From Dermanyssus gallinae (taxonomy: Eukaryota > Arthropoda > Arachnida > Mesostigmata > Dermanyssidae), in the NCBI GenBank assembly GCA_003439945.1, contig QVRM01001806.1, positions 19,203-83,202 of the forward strand: a stretch of 64,000 nt of DNA, in the 5' to 3' direction. The notes below the pieces were generated by a model. The model was not told where the DNA came from. It was given only the letters and a program-made list of their open reading frames with translations, and searched no databases. A program made the position numbers and the translations under genes. Positions 17,357-28,383 of this stretch are shown here, piece by piece (the stretch's first letter is position 1; the number at the start of each line of letters is the position of its first letter).

Positions 17357-19798
17357 TCAGCCTGATATTGATTCCGTTATTTTCGTAGTGAGGTCGTGTA
17401 GGTTAAGAGCTGGATTGTTACTTAAAAACTCTGTTAGGCTTGCGCGCTGCTCCGCCCATAACGGACACCTAAGCACCGTGTGCTCTGGAGTGTCGTCGAG
17501 TCCATCGCCGCAGTGAACGCACGTGGGGCTGGGGACTTTCCCAATCCTGAGCAGGTACGACTGAAAGTCGCCGTGATCCGGCCGGTTGAGCCAGCTTCCG
17601 ATATTTGGGATCAGAGTGCGAAGGAGCACCCTGTTCTAGGCCTACCCACTCCTCCTGCCAGAGGTCGATTGTACGCTGACGTTCCTCGTCTTTTTTTAGG
17701 CCTGGGTTATCCCATAAGCGGCGGCGCTCGGCTGCCTTTAAATCCCACGGGATCGTTCCGGCAAGGACGAGGGCCGCCGCGGCGCTGACCGTCCTGTACG
17801 CTGAGATTACCCTGACAGCTCCGACCCTCTGGGCCCGACGCAGGTCCTGTTCGCGGCGAAGTTTAGTGTGTGGGTGGGCCAGGCCAAAGCTGTACAGAGC
17901 AACCGACTCGGCCGCGGACATAATTATTTCTCTGCTCAGCTGCCGTGGACCATAGGTGGTAAGCATGAGACGTGCAAAGTCGTTGGCTGTCTTCGTTGCC
18001 TTTTCCGTCACCAGTCGCACGTGTTCGGTACCGCGGAGACCCTGTCAAGGGTAACCCGAGGTACCTTACGTGGTTGACGAGTGCGATCTCCTGACCATCT
18101 AGACGGAGGTTAAGGTCGGGGCATGTTCTTTGGCGCACCAAGAGTATCGCCTCGCTTTTGGCTGGGGTGAGAGCGAGCCCCGCTTCTTGCATCCAGCGGG
18201 CGACGTCGGCAAGTGCCTCGTTCGCACGGCTCTGCAGCAGGTCCGCGGTCCGAGCCTGAACGGTTAGGACGAGGTCGTCAACGTAGGCAAGTAGGTTGAC
18301 GCCGGGGGGGAGATCCCTCAGCCGCACCACGTCGTCATAGGTTATAATCCATAGCAGGGGGCCAAGTATGGATCCCTGTGGCACCCCTGCAGTCATGTTA
18401 AAACGGACCCGTGGGACTGGATTGTCTTATTATGTAGATAATTCGATAAAAGCTTCCGAAGATAAAAAGGAACCTTTTTCCTGCGGAAAGTCCCTAGGAT
18501 GACTCTCCACGGTAGGCTGTTAAAAGCGTTCTTGACGTCCAGTAAAATTGCAAAGAACAAGTCCCGTCTTCTAGGCGGGGACTCGCGGAGGAGTTCAATC
18601 TGCGTCTGGATCCGCTTTATGGCGCCGATGGTTGAGTAGCCCTTGCGGAATCCGTACTGGGCGGCGGACAGCAGGTCGCTCCCCTCCGCAAAGTCCCGGA
18701 GGCGTGCCTCCACGATGGACTCGAATGCTTTAGCCAGGGAGCCGAATAGGCAGATTGGGCGGTAGGAGCCGGGGCCCTTGGGTATGAGAACAAAGTTTGC
18801 GGCTTTCCATGCCGCAGGGAACGAGCCCGTCCGGGACGTCCCACTCGCCGCGGCGGCTACTGCTACCGGGTATTCCGTCATTAGCAGCTTGACCGCGGAG
18901 ACTGGAACGCCGTCGGGGCCTGGTGCCTTTCCCTCCTTGAGGCGTGCCGCCGCTTCGTGCACCTCTTGCAGGGTGACTTCTTGAGGATCCTGTTTTTCCG
19001 TCCCTGAGGCCTCCAGGTAGGGGGCGCGCTCAAAGAGGTAATGCTTTGGGAAGAGGACTGATATTGCCTTCTGAGCCTCGCCCGGCGTGAGGTCCACTCT
19101 CCGTTTAAAAGGCGGGCACCCCCTTACCATCTTGTATAGACGGCTCCAGGGATCGTCTTCCAGGCTCTCCCAGAGCACGTCTTGCTTCTGGAGATCTCCC
19201 TGCGTAAGAGGGTCCGCAGCCTCTTATACTCGGCGCCATGGTACAGAGCATTTTTCCCCTCGGGTGCACGCCTCCGGACGCGCGTAAAAAAGCGCCGCTC
19301 TCGAAGGCACCTTTTTCTCAGGTGTCCGATCTCTGCAGTCCACCAGTACTTTGGTGTGCCGCGGCGCCTCGGATTTGTGCCACGCCCCGATAAAGCCCTG
19401 CACGCGGTCTCTTAGAGCTTCTGGAGGCCCGTCATCGAAGCGGGCGGGGCCATCTGGGCCTATGCAGGCCCTAAGAGGCTCCCAGAGTTCGGCGGCTTCC
19501 TGACGTCTCATAGGCGGATGCAGCCTTGAAGATGGTTGCTGGCATTAAAATCTCCTGTTTTAATTAAAAGCTTGTCACTTTGGTTAAAAGATGCGGTTAG
19601 GTCTTCTAGAAGTTTGATAAGATCTTCAAGTGGGAACTTGGGGCTGCAGTAGCATGAGTAAAGACGGCCGACGTTCGCCACGTCAATCCAAGTAAAACCG
19701 TAGCCGCTGCCATGTCCTAAGATCCGGGAGTGGCAGCGACGGTCAAGTAGCATGCTTTTTGCCCTCTCGCCATCGGGTGGAGGCCCGGGGGTTCGCAA
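17357..19798 (-). pseudogene. LINE C ORF2 remnant (endonuclease, RT, zinc motif)
   Basis: The endonuclease survives only in part: KTGDFNAS near 19560, after which the sequence jumps (near 19510) to RRQEAAELWEPL, so the following endonuclease blocks are deleted. Reverse transcriptase blocks then read KEGKAPGPDGVP, GSYRPICLFGSLAK, AAQYGFRKGYST, AILLDVKNAFNSLPW (catalytic Asp), a frameshift near 18393, GVPQGSILGPLLW, LAYVDDLVLTVQ (both Asp kept), and VNHVRYLGLPL. Another frameshift precedes the C-terminal region, which ends with CVHCGDGLDDTPEHTVLRC, a C-x2-C-x9-H-x4-C motif typical of R1 ORF2. It would need the missing endonuclease to act, so it is inactive. Confidence 0.88.
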
Positions 19799-21518
19799 GG
19801 GGTGATGACCCTTGTACCCTCTTGCGGCCCCTCTGAGTTACCAGGGTAAAGCCTTCGGCATCCACCGCGGCACTGGGGTGGCCTTCGGGAGTGGATTGGA
19901 CCGCTGTGGGGCAGTGCTTTATGGCGAAGAGCGCGGGTGCCGCTCGGGTATTGGTTCGGCCGCCGCGGCGACGAAGTTCCTCAAGTTGTTCCTGAAACTT
20001 CGGGCATGCGGCGACATTGGCTGCGTGCCCCTCTTCGCCGGAGTTGTAGCACGTGGCTTTCTTCGTGTACTCCCTGGAAAGGTGCCCCAGCTCCCCGCGT
20101 TTATGACAGCGTTTGGCTTTAACTGCGTCAAAGGTGCATGAGGGGGCAGAGTGCCCCACACGTTGGCACCGTTGGCATGTCAGGACACTGATCCACTCCG
20201 AGATGGGGCACGAGGACCACCCCATTTGGATTTGCTCAGAGCCGAGGGGGCGGTCGACCGTCAGTGGTACATCACATTGCGCCGCCTTGCGGAGGGCTCT
20301 TACGATGTCTTTGGCAGAGGTGCCCTCGATGATGTCCTTTACAAGGAGGCGTCGCATGGAGGAGCGGTCCAGGCTCACGTCCGCCTCCCCGGCTGACTGC
20401 AGGGCCTAAAGGAAGACGCTGGCTCCTCCTTCTGCCGCCTCCGCAACTACCAGCCGCACATCTCCGCTGGGCAAATGCATGACGCGGTTGACCCTGACGT
20501 TGTGTGCGTTAGGGTTTACCCTGGTCCCCAGCTTCCTGATCATGTCCGCGTAGGTTTTGCTTTCTTTCTTTTTTAGAAGAAAGGTCGTTGTGGGGCTGGG
20601 CTGCTTTTCTTCACGCTGCCTAGGGCCATCCTTCGTGTCGTAGGGGTGACGACGAAGTGTAGGCCTTGAGTTCAGGCCAGGAACTCGAGAAGTTTTCCGA
20701 CTCCCCTCTGCTCCCCATGGCTAGTTATATGGCAGGGAATAAGTCCAAGGCTTCGTGAGCCTACTAGTGTCGTGGCCTTTGTTAACGCTTGGATCAGGAG
20801 GTTCTTCTCTTGAATTAACGTCGCATCTCTGGGGAGCCGGAGCGCCACAAGGGCCCTCGTGATAGGCTCGCCGTCTTCCCCCGTCTCGCTTATACGACGG
20901 GACAGAACTACGCCTCTCCTGTCCCCGGCCTCCCTGGCAATACCCTGGAATTGAGAGACCATGTTCTGCCATACAGCTTTGTCGGAGGGGTCATCCTCCC
21001 TGGCCACCAGAATCCGAAGGGGGCTCTCCTTTAGAATGCTTACTCCGAGGTGTGTTATCATTGTGTAGACGGCTTGTTCTTCTGTCGGCCAATCTTCGGT
21101 GAGGAGTTGTTTGAGGTCCTTCTCCGTGCTGCAGGCGTTTATTAGAGCGTTTATTTTTTCGGCCTGCCCGTCCATTGCACGCTTGCCGGGGGTGCACTGG
21201 CACCCGGAGTCGGTAGTCTCAGGAGCGGTCCAGGTGCCGACATCGGTGCCGATCGATATTTCTTTATGTCCTGGCTTCTTTCACCGTAACCCGGAGCTCC
21301 TCTGCCAGGCCGTTAACCATAGTGTCCAAGTTTTTCCTGTTGGCCGTGTGGCAAAGCAGCCTGCCCACCAGCTCCGTAATCTTCTCTAGGTAGTTCCTGA
21401 GTGCTGTTTCGCCGAGGTTAGTCGTTTGCTCGCCAGGAGTCGTCACTGTGTCAGTCGAGGGTTGTGATCCGTCGGTCTCGCTTTTGTCGCGCTCCTTAGG
21501 CGGCGGTTGGCGGAACAT
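19743..21518 (-). pseudogene. LINE C ORF1 remnant, gag-like with CCHC knuckles
   Basis: It begins at MFRQPPPKERDKSETDG (21518). Frame breaks lie near 21264, 20672 and 20378. The C-terminal piece has one intact knuckle, CQRCQRVGHSAPSC (C-x2-C-x4-H-x4-C). A second, CHKRGELGHLSREY, has lost its second and fourth ligands, and a third, CYNSGEEGHAANVAAC, has Ser for the second Cys. R1 ORF1 proteins normally carry three knuckles that bind the RNA. The overlap with the ORF2 region near 19750-19800 is as expected for this family. Confidence 0.82.
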
Positions 21519-21645
21519 TCATTAGGCGTGACTTGTTTAAAAGTCAGTAATTGTAAAAATGAGAATTAAAACCTAAGTAGATTTAAAACCAGTTAGTCGA
21601 ATAAATAAGTACTATAAATAATTAAAAGTAAAAATTGTAAAAAAA

Positions 21646-21726
21646 AAAGCGCTGGGGTTCGAACCCAAACCGATCTTGCCTCGGCGAGTTCTCCCGGTGC
21701 TGTCCACTTTGCCACCCGCTACTTCT
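21646..21726 (-). tRNA. tRNA-like Pol III unit (tRNA pseudogene or SINE head), copy 1
   Basis: On the minus strand TGGCAAAGTGG fits the A-box consensus exactly and GGTTCGAACCC is a perfect B box, about 45 bases apart. A run of nine or more T follows within a few bases of the 3' end, as a Pol III terminator would. The T arm folds (TTGGG/CCCAG around TTCGAAC) and an approximate acceptor stem can be drawn, but I could not draw a convincing anticodon arm. It is therefore more likely a tRNA-derived remnant than a working tRNA. Confidence 0.4.
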
Positions 21727-21919
21727 GCGTAGAGATAGATTCGTGCGCATCTGACGGTTGTCGGTGGTATATATACACAAGCCGTCAACGAGGACATGAC
21801 AATCGCCAGCTAGCTGTCGCGGTCGACCGTGCTGATCAACTACAACAGCTGTACCGCACCAAGCGCGTGCGTCTGCGACGGCTGATTAGCAGGCGAAGGC
21901 CGAGTCTCAGAAAGGGTTG

Positions 21920-22135
21920 GTTGAGTTAGTGGAGTCAGACGAAGCCCGAAAAGGCACATGTCGCGAAACGCCTTGCGACTGGAAAGGCACCTGGGCCAGA
22001 CGGGGTTTTTCTGGGGGTCATAAAAATATTGGCGCAGAACCATCCAAAAGTCCTCGCTCAGCTCTTTACACGCCTACTTCATGGCGGCCGTTTTCCCAAC
22101 CAGTGGAAGCGCGCCTACTTGAATACAAATGGAAC
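21920..22135 (+). pseudogene. LINE reverse transcriptase N-terminal fragment (R1-like), copy 1
   Basis: One clean frame reads LATGKAPGPDGVFLGVIK, then LAQLFTRLLHGGRFPNQWKR, the first reverse transcriptase blocks. It stops matching after about 22130, where LINE D sequence begins. It may be the debris of a separate R1-like element on the plus strand. Confidence 0.65.
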
Positions 22136-22239
22136 AACAATTGTCTCCCGAGAACGTGTGCACAGGCAATATTACTCTATCTCGTATAGAGTGGGCTGGG
22201 ATCACTTCAACAGCGTGCCCCGGACGGATGTCGCGTTCC

Positions 22240-23828
22240 CACGTTGGACGTCAAAGTCGAGGCGCTGTCTCACCTTACAGCCGTGCGTCGTCTCCGCTCC
22301 AACAAGGCATCTGGATCCGACTTCGTCTGAAACGAGCACCTGAAAGACGCCATGGTCATGTCACCGTGCTGGACTAGCATGTTCAACGCTTGTCTTCGCC
22401 ACGGCCGCATCCCCTCGAACTGGAGCAGCGCTCTGCTGGCGGTAATACCGAAGGGGAAGCGGAATTCCAAACTTCCAACCTCATGGAGGGGCATCGCAAA
22501 GAAAAGCTGTTGCTACAAGCTGCTCTCCGTAATCCTGACCACACGGCTATCAGCGTTCTTAGAGGGGTTATTAATTACCGCGGGGTAATTCCGGAAGAGC
22601 TGTATGGATTCCGAGCTGGGCGGTCTAATGACGCTCAGCGGGTACTTTAGTGCCGAGGCGCCTTCATGTACGCCGTCTACGTGGACTTCCGCTCAGTGTT
22701 TGACTCGGCACCAAGAGACAAGATCATTGCTAAGCTGGTCGAGGCAGGTGTGCCCTCCAACATTCTGCATCTGCTGGCCGCTATCCTCTAAGAGAACCCC
22801 ATCTCGATCGACGACGGCGTGGCCGAACTCGACCTCTTCCTGCAGACGACGGGCTTCGCACAGGGCGACAACCTGAGCCCTCTGTTGTTCTCAGTGCTGC
22901 TGGCCGACCTCCCTCGCCAGGTGGAGGGCACCCGTAATATGATGCAGGTCCTGATGTACGCTGACGACGTAGTGCTCTACAGCACGTCAAGGTTCCATCT
23001 ACAGCAGACCCTGGCAAGGCTCGCGACCTACGTGCAGGGCATCGGTCTCGAGATCAACCTGTCCAAGACCGAGGCTATGAAGTTCCGCAAGGGAGGTCGG
23101 ATAGCTGGCAACGACACTCTGCGGCTTGCCTCGACGGAGCTCGCTCAAGTATGTTAAAAGCTTCAAGTATCTCGGCATCGTCATGCCCTCCAACGGCCGT
23201 TCATTTACAGAGCTCATCACGGATCGGGTGAGGAATGCGCTAGTGGCATCTGTTGGGATACAGAAGCCGCAGCTGTTTTCTCTGAAAACTGCTCTCGGCC
23301 TCTTCGACCTCAAACTCGCCCCCGTCGCTTCTTACGGCATCCAGGTCATCTGAAGATAGCTCTCGCGGCAGCAACTTGACATGCTGGACTGCGTAAAACC
23401 GGCTTACCTCAAGCGTGTAATGGGTTTGCACTCTTCAAGCAAGAACCTCCTTGTGTATCTGCTGGCGGACACCCCGTTGTTCGTCGAGGATCTTAAGAGA
23501 CGTTTCAACCTGCCAGATCCTCCCGCATACAAGGAATTCATCCGCATGTGGGAGGACAAGATGGCGAATCGACCCGGACATCTTTAACACGGGTGCCATG
23601 CGAGACAGCACCTGGAAGGACCTAGGCCGCACAAACCGCCACATAGTGACTAGTTTCGCGGTACACGGGTTTCACCACGTCCGGTGCGGGACACACGGCT
23701 TCTACGACCCTCATTCCTCATGTATATGTACTCGGTGCGGGGCCTACTGCACAAAGTATCACGGGGCAATTTGCTCACGTGTAGCCTCTTCAAGGAGCCT
23801 CTCGCATATTATAATAATAATGATTATG

Positions 23829-23878
<50 letters not shown>

Positions 23879-23880
23879 CA
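22240..23880 (+). mobile_element. LINE D, 5'-truncated APE-type LINE with (TAA)n tail, copy 1
   Basis: The reading starts within RT block 1 (LRSNKASGSDFV), then AVIPKGKRN, SWRGIAKKSC, VYVDFRSVFDSAP, TTGFAQGDNLSPLLFSV, LMYADDVVLYST near 22955 with both Asp kept, LEINLSKTEAMKFRKGGR, FKYLGIVMP, and a Cys/His tail GFHHVRCG..GFYDP..CICTRCGAYCTKYH. Stops and frameshifts occur near 22325, 22590, 22790, 23157, 23350 and 23585. The 3' end is an ATTATAATAATAATG-type run of TAA repeats (23807-23878). It belongs to the same group as LINEs B, G and H. Confidence 0.85.
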
Positions 23881-23904
23881 ACTACACTTGAACCGAGAGG
23901 TTTA

Positions 23905-24320
23905 GTGGCCGCTGGCGAAGGAAGACCTGATGGAGTGACCATTGCATTATGGTCACATGGAAAGTCCCTAGCTTGGGATGCAACGGTTTCGTGCATAACC
24001 GCGGCTTCCTATTTACACCACAGCTCTGTTGAGCCGGGGTGTGTAGCAAAGCACGCGGCCGCCAGAAAACGGTTTAAATGTGCTGGACTGGAAACAAGAT
24101 ATATTTTTGTGCCTATTGCCATGGAGACACTAGGACTAATCAGCAAGGGAAATGAAGCATTTCTCAAAGATTTGAGTAATGTCTTTACTTCGTTCGTGAC
24201 CTCCTGAATTCGCGATTTCAGGAGGTCACGAACGACCGAAGAGAGGGTCAATTCTTAAGGCAAGCGTTGTCCTTGGCCGTTTGCAGAAGAAACGCGGCAT
24301 CTATTTTAGGCGCCATGGAG
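23905..24320 (+). pseudogene. LINE-E-related C-terminal fragment (second subfamily), copy 1
   Basis: From 23905 the frame reads RPDGVTIALWSHGKSLAWDA, then AAARKRFKCAGLETRYIFVP and IAMETLGL. After a break near 24205 the other frame gives LRQALSLAVCRRNAASILGA near 24260-24310. These segments match the post-RT domain of LINE-E (RPDGLT, LAWDVT, a conserved KxxK stretch, then the terminal QRISLAVQRGNA-like block) but are clearly diverged from it. A perfect 18-bp hairpin (24191-24234) lies at the frame break. Confidence 0.7.
24191..24234. repeat. Perfect 18-bp hairpin with 8-base loop, copy 1
   Basis: CGTTCGTGACCTCCTGAA, then TTCGCGAT, then the exact reverse complement of the first arm. It sits inside the LINE-E-related fragment where the frame breaks and is also at 35377-35420. 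It could be a short foldback formed by local inverted duplication. Confidence 0.9.
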
Positions 24321-24990
24321 TGAACTAATTATTTAAAAACTTTGCAATAATACGTTCGGACCTCTCAACTGTAACATCGTTTAACATGTAATAATAATAA
24401 AAATTATTATTATTATTATTAAATATTATTATTATTTAGAGGGTTGTACAAGGGTTGCGATAACACATGTATTAGAATGAAGTGTGACTTTATTAAAGCC
24501 GCAAAGAAATAGGATGCCGTATCGGTTGAAGGCGAGCGTTGCGGACAAAGGAGCATCGGCAAGGTGTATGGAGCGCTAAAATATGCGACTCCCACCGTCG
24601 GTGTCAAGTATGTGTTTTGTAGGTTTGCCGAGTACCACACACGTTACTGCTAATTATCCGTGACGCAGGTGCATCGTGCATTTTCGACACCTATCTATGC
24701 CTAAGAAGTGTAAACGTATGATACGATAAATTTAGAATTTGGTCATTTTAATCTGTGTGATAAATCCCTTCCAAAAACAGCGGTAAATCCTTTCCAAAAA
24801 CAACAAACGAAATATTGCTTGCGCAAGAATGTGATTGACATCCCAAGCTTGTTCATAATATCCCAAGTCTCTTCTTTACATTCTGCACAACCATGACGGA
24901 CACAGCAAAAAATGCTCGATAGGTACTATCTAGAATAGGTAGGTATCGTTTAGGTACTTCGATGTTTAGTCACCATATTCTTCTCCAAGA
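24321..24990. other. Spacer ending in a partial copy of block alpha
   Basis: I see no gene. It contains a short inverted AT/TAA tract (24388-24437) and, from 24716, sequence matching 1-98 joined directly to 3900-4070, which shows the empty site of LINE A. It ends at the junction of the tandem duplication. Confidence 0.6.
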
Positions 24991-25606
24991 GTATTGCCGA
25001 TCTTTGCATCAGGGTAAGGAGCGCATCAACGACTACAAAACGCGCTCAACGATATATCACCTCGAAATATGCGATAAACTTATTCGTGTCCAGAGACAGC
25101 TGGAAAATATTCCAGCCTCCGGCTATAGCAACATCAAAATCTCTGAATATTTTGCCGCATCAGCGATAGGTTTAAAACTAAACGAGCTAATAGGGTTCGT
25201 CTCTGTTTCGATCGTCGAAGTTCAAAAAGGAAGTAAATTGAAGCCTGCTGAAAACTACAACATTTATTTTTGGTATGGCGATAAAAAGTATCGGCTGTCG
25301 ACTGAAAAACAGCTAATTGGATTTAGATGGCAGCGAGGCTATCCAAAGGGAGCGATACTGGTGAAATCACACAGCAGTCTTCTCGCGCCGGTACAGACGT
25401 CAGAAAATCTCTGGTGGGCACTGCCTTCCGCCTTGAGGCCGAAAGAAATAGTGAGTGTAGACCACGTTCATAATCCCGATAGACTTCTGTTCCGACTGGG
25501 CACGGCGTCAACCTACACGGCCCTCATTCATGTTCAATGGATACATCGCTATGTGGAGGAGCCTAACGTAATAAATGACATTTTCTCAAAGGTAGTAGAC
25601 GACTGA
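24962..25606 (+). CDS. Gene P2: P with N-terminus replaced at the duplication junction
   Basis: From 24991 the sequence equals P1 (13832-14447) with no difference that I can see, including the AATAAA after the stop. Upstream of 24991 the sequence is block alpha, so the frame now opens at MFSHHILLQE and continues into YCRSLHQGKE. P2 has therefore lost the AT palindrome, the right arm and any promoter or first exon contained in them. Whether it is expressed is unknown. 214 residues. Confidence 0.5.
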   Translation: MFSHHILLQEYCRSLHQGKERINDYKTRSTIYHLEICDKLIRVQRQLENIPASGYSNIKISEYFAASAIGLKLNELIGFVSVSIVEVQKGSKLKPAENYNIYFWYGDKKYRLSTEKQLIGFRWQRGYPKGAILVKSHSSLLAPVQTSENLWWALPSALRPKEIVSVDHVHNPDRLLFRLGTASTYTALIHVQWIHRYVEEPNVINDIFSKVVDD

Positions 25607-25832
25607 TCATCTAAAAACGTTAATAAATGTGTAGTGGCTCATTATGACTTTTTTTTTCTTGGGATTAAGGCGTTTCGGTTCTATTCACGGAAGCTAATCT
25701 TGCCTGGTACTATAGCCACCTTACGATTCTCAGACCGTATTAGTATTAGTGTAGGTTAGCATTGATCAGCACATTCCTTGAAGTAAGTATATTCTAGCCG
25801 AATCGACATGTTGGCTTTGACTTCATTCTATT

Positions 25833-26424
25833 ATGACGGCATGCTGCGTAGCTTCGAACTGCAAGAAAGAGGCATGTCAGTTTGTTGCATCCGACGCCGC
25901 CGGAGCGTGGTACGACGTAATCCCGTCCGTGCTCGTTGGCAGTAAGCTGGCCGATGATCGATTCCGCGCCGCCAGTGGCTTCAGTCTTGGGCTTAGCATG
26001 TTTAGGAGCGAGGAATTTCCGTATCGTAAAACGATGGACGGGCGTTGGCCTGCACCGGCATAGTTGCACTAAGCTGGCCCAGCTGACGCAAGGCCGTCAC
26101 GACGCCATCAAGGGCATCCTCGGGTGCGTTTTGCGACAAGCCGGCTATCGCGTTACACGGGCGCCAGGCCAACTGCAGTGGAACGACAGGAGGCTACCGG
26201 ATGGCCTTACCAGCCCGGACCAGGACCGTATTCGGCTGCCGCTGGAGTTGTACGTTACTTTCTCGGACACGAAAGGCTTCGGCTATCGTGGACTGGAGCC
26301 AGTGCGGTCGTCCGCCACATCATGCACCAGCGGGAGATGCACAAACGGCGTCTATACGCATATCTTCTTGAAGACCACGACGGCGTTCGTTTTCGAGATT
26401 TTAAGTTACAACATTTCACTTATA
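25833..26424 (+). pseudogene. LINE-E C-terminal fragment, module 2, second copy
   Basis: Identical by eye to 14674-15265, with the same frameshifts. The left-arm remnant follows at 26427-26491. Confidence 0.75.
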
Positions 26425-26491
26425 AGTTCTGGTGCACATGCGTTTGTGGTACTTTAAGTTTATCTCTCTCCAAAATCACAATTTTGTAGTA

Positions 26492-26862
26492 AATTAAAAC
26501 CTGCTGAAAACTACAGCATTTATCTTTGGTTTGGCGGTCAAAAGCATCGGCTGTCGACTGAAAAACTGCCAATTGCACTTAGATGGCAGCGAGGCTTTCC
26601 AAAGGGAGCGTTGCTGGTGAAATCACAGAGCAGATTTCTCGCGTCGGTACAGGCGTCGATAAACATCGCGTGGGCACTGCCGTCCTCCTTGAAGGCGAAG
26701 GAAATAGTGAGTGTAGACCACGTTCATGATTCCGATAGACTTCTGTTCCGATTGTACACGGCGTCAAGCTACTCGGCCCTTATTCATGTTCAATGGGTAC
26801 ATTACTATGTGGAGAAGCCTGATCTGATAAGTGACATTTACTCAGAGTCGGAGAGCGACTGA
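26492..26862 (+). pseudogene. Truncated P copy, second copy
   Basis: The frame matches 15333-15703. The hexamer that is AATAAA in copy 1 reads AACAAA here (26878-26883), so the polyadenylation signal has been lost by one substitution since the duplication. Confidence 0.65.
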
Positions 26863-27123
26863 TCATCTAAAAACGTTAACAAATGTGTAATGGCTCATTA
26901 TGATTTGTTTTTCTTGGGATGGAGGCGTTACTATTCTATTCACGAAAGCCCATTTTGCCTGGTACCATAGCCACCTTACGATTTAAGACCGTATTAGTGT
27001 AGGTTAGCATTGAAGTCCTTGAAGTACATATATTCTAGCTTATAGGCATGTTAGCTTCGTCACAACCGTTGAAGAGGCTTCGCGCATCTACCATACAAAG
27101 CGCCCTTCGACCAAGTAAGGCTT

Positions 27124-27354
27124 GTGCAGCCTAGACGCAAGAGACCAGACGGTACATACACGAAATGCGGTGTACGGCCAAGTAACATGAAAGTGCACCG
27201 TTTGTGCTCTGTGAAACTAATTTGTCTGCCATGCGACTGCACATTTCCTCGCCCGTTTACTTTATCCGGGACATCTAAACAAATTAATCATTCCAGTCAT
27301 CGTCTAGTTCTGTCAGTCGTCCGGCGCAATCGCGTTTGGTTTAGCTCTATGTAA
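27124..27354 (+). CDS. ORF R, second copy
   Basis: Same frame and sequence as 15965-16195 (76 residues with CGVR, MKVHRLCSVKLIC and VRRNRVWFSS). No difference seen. Confidence 0.4.
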   Translation: MQPRRKRPDGTYTKCGVRPSNMKVHRLCSVKLICLPCDCTFPRPFTLSGTSKQINHSSHRLVLSVVRRNRVWFSSM

Positions 27355-27758
27355 CCATGTCGAAAAGTGCAAGTACCTCAGGCATGTAACAGGCTGACCA
27401 TTGCACTCGACGACCCTAGCTGTAGAGAGTACCACATGAATAGTGAACACTGCAAAGGTACTGTGTTAACCTCAGTCTTACGCAAAGGCCTTTTAAACTC
27501 TCGCCGTAACATTTTAAACTGGAAAGTATTACAGGAAGAAACCACGCTCGGACATCTAAAATACAAGCACCTACTAGCGCGTCAGTATTTCACCCGCGCC
27601 GGGAGATCTGCGTCCAAAGATAAAGCTGCCCGACACTATGAAGTTAAGTATAGGAGGCTGCTTCCTACTCGGTTCCCTGCCCCAAAATATTCCTACTCGG
27701 ACCAAGGAAGAACATCGCAGAGGCACGTCTTTGGGACTTTGAGGCGAGGAACGTCCTG

Positions 27759-28379
27759 TTTTCAGATGCTCAGCACGCATAGAGCCACTCTACTATTCAC
27801 GCCCTAAGGCGGATCCAAACGCAACTACACGTCTCTACCGCCGATGCGGACCTGGCCACTCATTGATACTCGCAGGCGACTTCAACGCATTGCACGTCAC
27901 ATGGGGCAGCCGCCGCATTACGGACCGAGGACATGGCCTACTGGACTGGCTGTCGGGCCAGGTTTTGGCACTTGCCACTAACAGCGACGAGGTGAGGTTT
28001 GCGCGTCGCGGCCAGATATATATTTTCCTGATCTAACGCTGGCTGGAACGGCCAACATCCAGGACTAAGTGGTACAAAAGACGGAGGAGAGCCCCAGCGA
28101 CCACCACTACATCACCTTTCAGATAACGCCGCCAAACAGACCAGAGGACCGCCGATACTGGCAAATGCGACACATTAGTTAGAAACTACTAACAGACACT
28201 CTCAAAGGACGGCTCACTTGCCTCGGCGATGTGCCCCTCGACGAGGATGATCTAACGGTAATCATAACAATAGCTCGTCAGGTGGCCGACGGTCGGGTCA
28301 GACAAGGAGATCTAAGGAGGGCCTCCGCTAAATACCGGTGGAGCCCAGAAATTGGACCACCGCTGCGCTTGACATCAAA
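27759..28379 (+). pseudogene. R1/Jockey-like endonuclease fragment, second copy
   Basis: Same content as 16600-17220: GDFNALHVTWGS, GHGLLDWLSG and SPSDHHYITFQI with the same stops. Confidence 0.75.
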
Positions 28380-28383
28380 CAGT

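Larger units (their letters stand above)
17225..21530 (-). mobile_element. LINE C, R1-clade retrotransposon, copy 1 (defective)
   Basis: A minus-strand element with a gag-like ORF1 (19743-21518) carrying CCHC knuckles and an endonuclease-RT ORF2 (17357-19798) ending in a Cys/His motif. The reverse transcriptase motifs (GVPQGSILGPLLW, YVDD) are of R1 type. Both ORFs are broken and a large part of the endonuclease is deleted. There is no 28S rDNA around it, so it is not at the usual R1 site. A further fragment of the family is at 47660-48420. Confidence 0.88.
13832..24990. repeat. Tandem duplication of about 11.16 kb, copy 1
   Basis: 13832-24990 repeats head to tail as 24991-36176. By eye I found only a handful of substitutions (for example 15721 T/C, near 19315 T/C, near 20245 G/A, near 20669 T/C) and about nine single-base indels outside microsatellites. 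The junction has two bases of shared sequence (GT). The left breakpoint is inside the gene P frame and the right one is in block alpha. Either a very recent duplication or a collapsed-haplotype assembly artefact would look like this. Confidence 0.95.

Noticed and set aside
17225..21530. R1 element at its canonical rDNA site
   Set aside because: No 28S rRNA sequence on either side, and the copy is part of a segmental duplication.
23684..23905. Poly-Asn and poly-Ile/Tyr frames at the TAA repeats
   Set aside because: Simple translation of the LINE D microsatellite tail; length differs between the two tandem copies.
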